Shown here piece by piece: positions 1-5,174 of a DNA stretch of 5,174 nt. A model generated the notes under the pieces. It did not search any database, was not told the origin of the DNA, and worked only from the letters and a program-made list of their open reading frames with translations. The stretch comes from an uncultured Actinomycetes bacterium (lineage in GTDB: Bacteria > Actinomycetota > Thermoleophilia > Miltoncostaeales > Miltoncostaeaceae): contig CAIYRJ010000404.1 of the NCBI GenBank assembly GCA_903928615.1, forward strand, positions 1 to 5,174. The letters are read 5' to 3'. Made by a program: the position numbers and the translations under genes. The first letter of the stretch is position 1; each line of letters begins with the position of its first letter.

Positions 1-2610
1 GCGCCCCCGTGGCGCGCGTCGCGCGTGGCGTATGCGGACGTGCGCCGCCTCGAGCAGGCCCTCGGGTGCTCCGAGCCCATGGCGTGGATCCTCGTGCGGC
101 GGGGGCTCGCCGATCCCGAGGCCGCGAGGGCCTTCCTCTCGGCCGACGGCGAGCTCGCGGATCCCCTCGCCATCGACGGGGTGGAGGACGCCGCAGCACG
201 CCTTGCGCAGGCGATCGCGTCCGGTGAGAGCGTGGCGATCCATGGCGACTACGACTGCGACGGGGTGTGCTCCACGGCGATCCTGGCGCAGGCCCTGAGA
301 TCGCGCGGCGCCGCGGTGACCACCTTCCTGCCCAGCCGCTTCACGGACGGCTACGGGGTGTCCGAGGCCACGGTGGAGCGCCTCGCCGACGACGGCGCCA
401 GGCTGCTCGTGTGCGTGGACTGCGGCACCTCGAGCGTCGAGGCGCTCACGCGGGCGACGGAGCTCGGCATGGATGTCATGGTGCTCGATCACCATCTCGC
501 AGCCGGTGCCCGCCCGCCCGGGATCATCGTCAATCCGGCCCTGGGTCGGGGCATGGACGCCATGCCCGCCGCGGCCGGAGTGGTGTTCGACGTGGTGCGG
601 GTGCTCGCGCGAGCGGACGAGGGGCTGCTCGCGGGCCACCCGGACGAGGGCGTGGACCTCGCGGGGCTCGCGACGGTGGCCGACTCCATGCCCCTCATCG
701 AGGGCAACCGCCGCCTCGTGCACCGTGCGCTGCAGTCGATCCGGCGCGGTGAGCGCCCGGGAATCGTCGCGCTGCTGGCCGCGGCCGGCCAGGGCTATCG
801 CGGCATCACCCCCCGCGGGTTGTCGTTCACCCTCGCTCCGGCCATCAACGCGGCCGGGCGCCTCTCGGAGGCGTCCCGGGCACTCGACCTGATGATCGAG
901 ACCGACCCCGCGCGCGCCCGGGAGATGGCCGAGGAGCTCTGGGACCTCAATGCGCGGCGCCGTGAGGTGGAGCGGCAGGTCACCGCCGAGGCCATCGCCA
1001 CGGTCGAGGCCTCCGGCGGGCCGAAGGGCGTGGTGGTGGTGGCGGGCGAGGGCTGGCACGAGGGGGTGGTGGGCATCGTGGCCTCCCGCGTGGTGGAGCG
1101 CTTCGGCTGCCCCGCGATCGTGCTCTCCACCGACGGCGGTGTGGCCAAGGGGTCGGGGCGCAGCCTGCCCGGCCTCGACCTCCATGCCATCGTGGCCGAC
1201 GCCAGCGACCCCCTCACGCGGTGGGGTGGCCACTCCGGCGCGGTGGGTGTGTCGCTGGCCACCGACGACATCCCGGTGTTCCGCGAGATGATGGAGGCGG
1301 CAGCCCGGGGCCGGAGCGCCGACCTCGATCGGGCCCGCACGCGCGAGGTGGAGGCCGTGGTGGCCGCCGCCGACCTCACCCTGCCCAACGCCGAGGAGCT
1401 TGAGGCCCTCGCGCCATTCGGCCGCGGAAACCCGGAGCCGCGCATCGTGCTGCCGGGGTGCGCGGTGTCGGGGATGTCGCTCGTGGGGGAGCGCAAGCAC
1501 CTGAAGGCCCGACTCACGGCGTCGGGCGTGGGCGTGCCGGCGATCGGGTTCTCGATGGGGCATCGCGCGGAGAAGATCACCAAGGCCGGCGAGGACGCCC
1601 GCTACGACGCCGTAGCGCGGCTCGAGGTGGAGCGGTGGCAGGACACCATGGGGCCGAGGGTGTCGCTGGACGACCTCGCCGCACTGCCGGCGGGTCCGGC
1701 GGTGGGCGGGGAGTGCAACGACGCCTGTGACTCAGCCTGCGACCTGCGTGTGCCCGCCGCGGCCATCGGCGACATGGTGGGACGCCCGTTCGGACCGGAT
1801 GCACCGACGGGGGCGGTGGAGGCGCCCGCCGAGGTGAGGGACCGGCGCGGCGAGGGCCGCGCCCTGCCCCTCATGTGCGCCCTCGCCGGCGCAGACCGTG
1901 GGGTGGTGGGCGTGGTGGCCGACGTGCCCCGGCGCCGTGCCGCCCTGTCCGACGTGCTCTTCCCGGGGCGCCTCGGCGTGGACCTCGCGGTGCTGGGCGG
2001 GGACAGGTGCGACGCCGAGGCCGTGCGGGGCCGCCTGGCAATGGCCCGAGGCGGACCGGTGCTGGCCCTCCTCGACTACGCGGCGCTGGCCGAGGTGCCG
2101 CTGCCGCCGGACGTGCACGTGGTGGCCATCGATCCGCCGATGTCACATGCGCAGGCCGACTGGCTGCGCGCGGTGGTGGCGGGGCGGGTGGCGCACCTCG
2201 CGTGGGGCGCCGACGAGGCGGAGATCGCGCTGCAGGTGGCGCTGGCCGACCTGGCGGTGCGTGATACCGCCTGCGCCATCTGGCCCGGCCTGAAGTCGCA
2301 CCCCGAGGGCATCCCCTGGGGCTCGGAGTGCGACCTCGTGCTCGCGGGCGATGGGATCGTCACCCGGTCGCCACGGGCGCTCGGCATCGCCCTCGCAGCA
2401 CTGGTCGATGCCGGGCTCATCACGGTCGACGCCCGGGGAATCGCACTCGTGCCCGACGCGCCTGCCGCCAGTCTCGAGGCCGGCCCCGTGGGCCTGCGCG
2501 CCGCCGCGCTCGCCGAGGAGGCGCAGGTGATGGCCGCCCGGGCGCTCACCATGGATGTGCTCGGCAGCATCCCCGAATGGCTGCCCGAGCCCACGGGCGC
2601 GTTATCGTAG
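1..2610 (+). CDS. recJ: Single-stranded-DNA-specific 5'->3' exonuclease RecJ (5' end probably beyond the window)
   Basis: RecJ degrades single-stranded DNA 5' to 3' using two metal ions and acts in the cytoplasm in RecFOR recombination, mismatch repair and base-excision repair. Numbering the GTG at 25 as residue 1, the sequence shows DHH motif I GDYDCDG (74-80), motif II VDCG (131-134), motif III DHH (155-157) and the motif IV aspartate in VADSMP (D220). These give a complete metal-binding set. The linker motif NAAGRL (275-280) follows. The DHHA1 region has GWHEGVVGIVASR (343-355), SGRSLPGLDLH (377-387) and GGHSGAVG (401-408). The OB-fold entry is APFGRGNPEP (463-472). Residues ~560-861 are a C-terminal extension with a weak resemblance to the RecJ C-terminal domain. 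The frame is open to base 1. A Trp at bases 10-12 lies about 30 residues before the RRG of the first motif, where RecJ proteins usually have one, so the true start is probably upstream; GTG 25 is the only start codon I see in frame before the conserved region and has no ribosome-binding site. Stop TAG is at 2608. Family call is near certain; start uncertain. Confidence 0.96.
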   Translation, partial: APPWRASRVAYADVRRLEQALGCSEPMAWILVRRGLADPEAARAFLSADGELADPLAIDGVEDAAARLAQAIASGESVAIHGDYDCDGVCSTAILAQALRSRGAAVTTFLPSRFTDGYGVSEATVERLADDGARLLVCVDCGTSSVEALTRATELGMDVMVLDHHLAAGARPPGIIVNPALGRGMDAMPAAAGVVFDVVRVLARADEGLLAGHPDEGVDLAGLATVADSMPLIEGNRRLVHRALQSIRRGERPGIVALLAAAGQGYRGITPRGLSFTLAPAINAAGRLSEASRALDLMIETDPARAREMAEELWDLNARRREVERQVTAEAIATVEASGGPKGVVVVAGEGWHEGVVGIVASRVVERFGCPAIVLSTDGGVAKGSGRSLPGLDLHAIVADASDPLTRWGGHSGAVGVSLATDDIPVFREMMEAAARGRSADLDRARTREVEAVVAAADLTLPNAEELEALAPFGRGNPEPRIVLPGCAVSGMSLVGERKHLKARLTASGVGVPAIGFSMGHRAEKITKAGEDARYDAVARLEVERWQDTMGPRVSLDDLAALPAGPAVGGECNDACDSACDLRVPAAAIGDMVGRPFGPDAPTGAVEAPAEVRDRRGEGRALPLMCALAGADRGVVGVVADVPRRRAALSDVLFPGRLGVDLAVLGGDRCDAEAVRGRLAMARGGPVLALLDYAALAEVPLPPDVHVVAIDPPMSHAQADWLRAVVAGRVAHLAWGADEAEIALQVALADLAVRDTACAIWPGLKSHPEGIPWGSECDLVLAGDGIVTRSPRALGIALAALVDAGLITVDARGIALVPDAPAASLEAGPVGLRAAALAEEAQVMAARALTMDVLGSIPEWLPEPTGALS

Positions 2611-2616
2611 GCGCCG
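2603..2616 (+). promoter_or_regulatory. Candidate leaderless-type -10 element for rel
   Basis: TATCGT at 2603-2608 fits the bacterial -10 pattern TANNNT and ends 7 bases before the GTG start of rel, so transcription would begin at or next to the start codon. It overlaps the last codons and the TAG stop of recJ. The recJ codon contributing most of it, TTA at 2602-2604, is the only TTA I found on the + strand, which suggests the bases are kept for something other than coding. No convincing -35 hexamer lies 16-18 bases upstream. The only ribosome-binding alternative is a weak AGG at 2609-2611, four bases from the GTG. Inferred from pattern and position only. Confidence 0.4.
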
Positions 2617-4856
2617 TGGGTACTCCGCTCGCAGATCTCGGGCTCTCCTCGTCCACCGGTGACGCCGACCTCGAGGCGCTGGTGAGGGAGGTGCTCGATC
2701 ACCACCCGACCGCCGACGCCGAGGCCATTCGCCGGGCCTACCGGTACGCGGACGACAAGCACCGCGACCAGATGCGCCACTCCGGCGAGCCGTACATCAC
2801 CCATCCGCTCGGCGTCGCGCGTATCGCCGCCGGGCTCGGGCTCGACCCCGAGACCATCCAGGCCGCGCTGCTGCACGACGTGGTGGAGGACACCGGCGCG
2901 TCGCGCGAGGACATCGAGTCGGCATTCGGGCCGCAGGTGGCGGCTCTCGTGGACGGGGTGACCAAGCTCACGCGCATCCACTTCGAGAGCCAGGAGGAGC
3001 GGCAGGCCGAGAACTACCGCAAGCTCATCATCTCGATGTCGTCCGACATCCGGGTGCTCCTGGTGAAGCTCTGCGACCGCCTTCACAACATGCGCACGCT
3101 GTCGTACATGAGCAAGTCGAAGCAGATGCAGAAGGCGCGCGAGACCCTCGAGGTGTACGCCCCGCTCGCGCATCGCCTGGGAATCCATTCCCTCAAGTGG
3201 GAGCTCGAGGACCTCGCGTTCGCGGCGCTGCACCCCAAGCGCTACGCGGAGATCCAGCAGATGGTCAACCAGCGCCGCGCCGACCGCGAGGAGTACGTGG
3301 CCGAGGCGGGGGAGATCCTGCGCGGCGAGCTCAAGGCCGTGGGCATCGAGCCCGTGGAGATCACGGGCCGGGCGAAGCACTTCTACTCGATCTACGAGAA
3401 GATGACCCGCAAGGGCAAGGAGTTCAACGAGATCTACGACCTCACGGCGATGCGCGTGATCGTGGAGTCGGTGAAGGACTGCTACGGCGCGGTGGGCATC
3501 ATCCACTCGCTCTGGAAGCCCATGCCCGGCCGCTTCAAGGACTTCATCGCAATGCCGCGGCTCAACATGTACCAGTCGCTGCACACGACGGTGATCGGCC
3601 CGCACGGCAGCCCGCTGGAGATCCAGATCCGCACGCCCGAGATGCACCACACAGCTGAGTACGGCGTGGCTGCCCACTGGCTGTACAAGGAGGAGTCGCG
3701 CAGCCTCGCGGGTGCGTCGGGCGCCGCCGCAGCGGACGACAAGCTGGGCTGGCTCGCAGGGATGATGGACTGGCAGCAGGACACCTCGGACCCGACCGAG
3801 TTCATGGACACCCTGCGCAGCGACCTCTACTCGGCCGAGGTGTACGTGTTCACGCCGAAGGGCGAGGTGCGCGCCCTGCCCGCGGGATCCACGCCGCTCG
3901 ACTTCGCCTACGACGTGCACACCGACGTCGGGCATCGCTGCGTGGGCGCCAAGGTGAACGGGCGCATCGTGCCCCTCACGCACCAGCTGGAGTCCGGTGA
4001 CTTCGTCGAGGTGCTCACGTCGAAGTCTCCGCGCGGTCCGTCGCGCGACTGGCTCGGCGTGGTGCAGACATCCAAGGCCCGGTCGAAGATCCGCTCGTTC
4101 TTCAGCCGCGAGCAGCGCGAGGATGCCGAGCACCACGGCCGCGAGGTGCTGCAGGACGGCCTGCGCAAGGCGGGCCTGCCGAGCCAGCGCATCGTGGGAT
4201 CGCCGCTGTTCGCGCAGGTCACCCAGGACATGGGCTTCAAGCGGGCGGAGGACTTCTACGTCTCGCTCGGTTCCGGGAAGACGTCCGTGCAGGTGGTGGT
4301 GAACAAGATCATCGCCCGCCTCAAGACGGATGAGGGGGAGGTGGACCCGGAGCCGGCGCTCCCCGACAGGCGGGAGGGGCGCAGCCGCGAGACCACGCCG
4401 TCGAGCGACCTCGGCATCGAGATCGAGGGTGCCGCCGACGTGCTGGTGCGGCTGGCGAAGTGCTGCAAGCCTGTGCCGGGGGATGACATCGTGGGGTACA
4501 TCTCGCTGGGGCGGGGCATCACGATCCATCGCGAGGACTGCCCGAACGCCCGTGCGCTCATGCGCAGCCCGGAGCGCTTCACCCCCGTGGCATGGGGCGG
4601 CGAGAGCCGGCAGTCGTTCCGCGTGGAGCTCGCCGTGGAGGCCTGGGACCGCCATCGCCTGCTCGAGGACATCTCGCGCACGATCGCGGAGAACGGCGTG
4701 AACATCCTCGGCGCCAACTGCCAGGTGGAGGACCAGATGGCCCGCCACCGATTCGTGCTCGAGATGGCGGATATCGACACCCTGAGGGCCCTCACCAGCC
4801 AGTTGCGCAACGTCGACTCGGTGTTCGACGCCTATCGCGTGACGCCCGGCACCTGA
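2616..4856 (+). CDS. rel: Bifunctional (p)ppGpp synthetase/hydrolase, RelA/SpoT homologue (Rel)
   Basis: This is the cytoplasmic, ribosome-associated stringent-response enzyme: it transfers pyrophosphate from ATP to GDP or GTP to make (p)ppGpp and hydrolyses it with Mn2+. At 746 residues it is full length for long RSH proteins. The HD hydrolase has RHSGEPYITHP (54-64), HDVVEDT (87-93) and KLCDRLHNMRT (151-161), so the metal ligands H63, H87, D88 and D154 are present. The synthetase has GRAKHFYSIYEKM (251-263), EIYDLTAMR (272-280), RFKD (306-309), YQSLHTT (319-325) and EIQIRT (335-340). RFKD matches the RXKD motif of bifunctional enzymes rather than the EXDD of RelA. A TGS domain (~404-470), a Cys/His segment AKCCKPVPGDDIVGY (614-628) with H638 and C642, and a C-terminal ACT domain (~667-742) follow. 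Start: GTG 2616 sits 5 bases after the recJ stop and gives a normal N-terminus; the frame is open further upstream to 2328, but that part is Arg/Pro/Gly-rich out-of-frame recJ. Both activities appear intact, so it is probably the organism's main housekeeping RSH. Confidence 0.97.
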   Translation: MGTPLADLGLSSSTGDADLEALVREVLDHHPTADAEAIRRAYRYADDKHRDQMRHSGEPYITHPLGVARIAAGLGLDPETIQAALLHDVVEDTGASREDIESAFGPQVAALVDGVTKLTRIHFESQEERQAENYRKLIISMSSDIRVLLVKLCDRLHNMRTLSYMSKSKQMQKARETLEVYAPLAHRLGIHSLKWELEDLAFAALHPKRYAEIQQMVNQRRADREEYVAEAGEILRGELKAVGIEPVEITGRAKHFYSIYEKMTRKGKEFNEIYDLTAMRVIVESVKDCYGAVGIIHSLWKPMPGRFKDFIAMPRLNMYQSLHTTVIGPHGSPLEIQIRTPEMHHTAEYGVAAHWLYKEESRSLAGASGAAAADDKLGWLAGMMDWQQDTSDPTEFMDTLRSDLYSAEVYVFTPKGEVRALPAGSTPLDFAYDVHTDVGHRCVGAKVNGRIVPLTHQLESGDFVEVLTSKSPRGPSRDWLGVVQTSKARSKIRSFFSREQREDAEHHGREVLQDGLRKAGLPSQRIVGSPLFAQVTQDMGFKRAEDFYVSLGSGKTSVQVVVNKIIARLKTDEGEVDPEPALPDRREGRSRETTPSSDLGIEIEGAADVLVRLAKCCKPVPGDDIVGYISLGRGITIHREDCPNARALMRSPERFTPVAWGGESRQSFRVELAVEAWDRHRLLEDISRTIAENGVNILGANCQVEDQMARHRFVLEMADIDTLRALTSQLRNVDSVFDAYRVTPGT

Positions 4857-4889
4857 CCGTCCCCCCCTGCTGGTAGCGTCCACCCCCAG
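4853..4889 (+). promoter_or_regulatory. Candidate extended -10 promoter for the third gene
   Basis: TAGCGT at 4874-4879 is preceded by TGG at 4871-4873, which gives an extended -10 (TGN-TANNNT). CTGACC at 4853-4858, overlapping the rel stop codon, matches TTGACA at four of six positions, though the 15-base spacer is short. The hexamer ends 9 bases before GTG 4889. No Shine-Dalgarno-like sequence lies in the 32-base spacer, so a leaderless or nearly leaderless transcript is the simplest reading. It resembles the TATCGT before rel. Co-transcription from rel cannot be excluded. Confidence 0.38.
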
Positions 4890-4896
4890 TGGACGC
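4876..4896. repeat. Perfect 8-bp inverted repeat spanning the start codon of the third gene
   Basis: GCGTCCAC (4876-4883) and GTGGACGC (4889-4896) are exact reverse complements separated by the 5-base loop CCCCA. Six of the eight pairs are G-C, so RNA read through from rel could form a stable hairpin with the GTG start codon in its 3' arm. The 5' arm shares its GCGT with the candidate -10 element. No T-tract follows, so it does not look like an intrinsic terminator. It could be an operator, a translation-blocking hairpin or chance. Confidence 0.55.
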
Positions 4897-5174
4897 GGTG
4901 GACATCATCATCATGGCGGCCGCCGGAGTGGGGCTCGTCGCCTTCGTGGTGCTCGCCGTCATCATCCTCCGGCAGGGACGCTCGATAAAGGAACTCGAGG
5001 AGCGCATCGGGCCTCCCGTTCCTCCCGCTGCCGCCCCCTCGCTCGAGCGCGTGCGGGCCCTGACTGCGTCGTCCGCGGTCGCCGCGTCGGCACCCGCCAC
5101 TCCGGTGGACGAGCCCGTCGCCCCTGCGCGCACGCCCACCGCCCGCGAGCAGGAGCAGGCGCGCGCCGAGGCGC
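4889..5174 (+). CDS. Unrecognised N-terminally membrane-anchored protein (3' truncated by the window)
   Basis: I do not recognise this gene. The frame opens with GTG 4889 and stays open for 95 codons to the window end. The N-terminus MDAVD is followed by a hydrophobic stretch at residues ~6-27 (from IIIMAAAGVG to AVIIL), long enough for one transmembrane helix. RQGRSIK (28-34) follows, and by the positive-inside rule this predicts N-terminus out and C-terminus in the cytoplasm. A short charged segment KELEERI (34-40) and a Pro/Ala/Val-rich low-complexity tail come next, turning charged and Gln/Glu-rich (REQEQARAEA) at the edge, possibly the start of a helix. Third-position G/C bias and the hydrophobic pattern support real coding. 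ATA AAG GAA (4987-4995), just after the helix, is a small pocket of codons uncommon here. Alternative in-frame starts are GTG 4898 and ATG 4913, but the latter would shorten the helix. Position after rel suggests no specific function. Confidence 0.7.
   Translation, partial: MDAVDIIIMAAAGVGLVAFVVLAVIILRQGRSIKELEERIGPPVPPAAAPSLERVRALTASSAVAASAPATPVDEPVAPARTPTAREQEQARAEA

Noticed and set aside
1030..1041. Four tandem GTG triplets
   Set aside because: They encode the four valines of a beta strand in the RecJ DHHA1 region. This is coding bias, not a functional repeat.
795..1583. 262-residue open frame on the minus strand inside recJ
   Set aside because: It is a low-complexity Ser/Arg/Pro/Thr-rich shadow opposite the conserved DHHA1 and OB regions of RecJ, with no motif.
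2328..2615. N-terminal extension of rel to an upstream start (96 extra residues)
   Set aside because: The extra residues are Arg/Pro/Gly/Ala-rich out-of-frame recJ sequence, whereas GTG 2616 yields a normal Rel N-terminus just after the recJ stop.
2076..4883. A 935-residue open frame on the minus strand across rel and the end of recJ
   Set aside because: Over rel it is in exact codon register with the sense gene, so it stays open merely because rel uses no TTA, CTA or TCA codons, as expected at this GC. Its product is rich in His, Arg, Leu and Val with no recognisable motif, while the sense strand encodes Rel perfectly.
4857..4896. Intrinsic terminator after rel
   Set aside because: A hairpin is present, but no T-tract follows it, and it overlaps the next gene's start codon.
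4903..4915. ATC-ATC-ATC-ATG microrepeat
   Set aside because: It encodes Ile-Ile-Ile-Met at the beginning of the transmembrane helix; too short to be called a functional repeat.
4792..5139. Minus-strand open frame of 115 residues opposite the third gene
   Set aside because: It is Ala/Thr/Ser/Gly/Arg-rich without motifs, and its MMMM run is the reverse complement of the ATC-ATC-ATC-ATG stretch. The plus strand shows a good transmembrane helix and codon bias.

Overview
The window is very GC-rich (roughly 70% by eye) and almost entirely coding, all on the + strand. It holds most of a recJ gene, a complete rel (RelA/SpoT homologue) gene, and the first 95 codons of an unrecognised membrane-anchored protein that runs off the right edge. 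The strong G/C bias at third codon positions, the GTG starts, the lack of Shine-Dalgarno sequences and the long RecJ followed directly by a bifunctional Rel suggest a deep-branching actinobacterium, perhaps Thermoleophilia-like. That placement is inference from protein style and gene order, not from a search.

Layout: 1-2610 is RecJ, open at the left edge, with a complete DHH/DHHA1/OB catalytic core and a C-terminal extension of about 300 residues. Five bases later, at a GTG at 2616, comes Rel (2616-4856, 746 aa), with hydrolase, synthetase, TGS, Cys/His and ACT regions and all the signature motifs I could check. A 32-base spacer with a C-run, a promoter-like element and a perfect 8-bp inverted repeat leads to a GTG at 4889. 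This opens a protein with one N-terminal transmembrane helix and a Pro/Ala-rich tail. No RNA gene, mobile element, CRISPR array or stretch of 300 bases without a gene was seen.

How the genes relate: RecJ is a DNA-repair exonuclease and Rel makes and degrades the alarmone (p)ppGpp. Their adjacency matches the widespread secDF-recJ-(apt)-rel-(dtd)-hisS neighbourhood and does not itself show a shared pathway. The main regulatory signal is that rel and the third gene each lack a ribosome-binding site and each have a TANCGT hexamer 7-9 bases before the start codon. This is the arrangement expected of leaderless transcripts. In the first case the hexamer includes the only TTA I can find on the + strand.

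I see no convincing undescribed multi-gene system. The items most worth a second look are the leaderless-type promoters, the hairpin over the third gene's start codon, and a CX3CX3C cluster after the RecJ OB fold.
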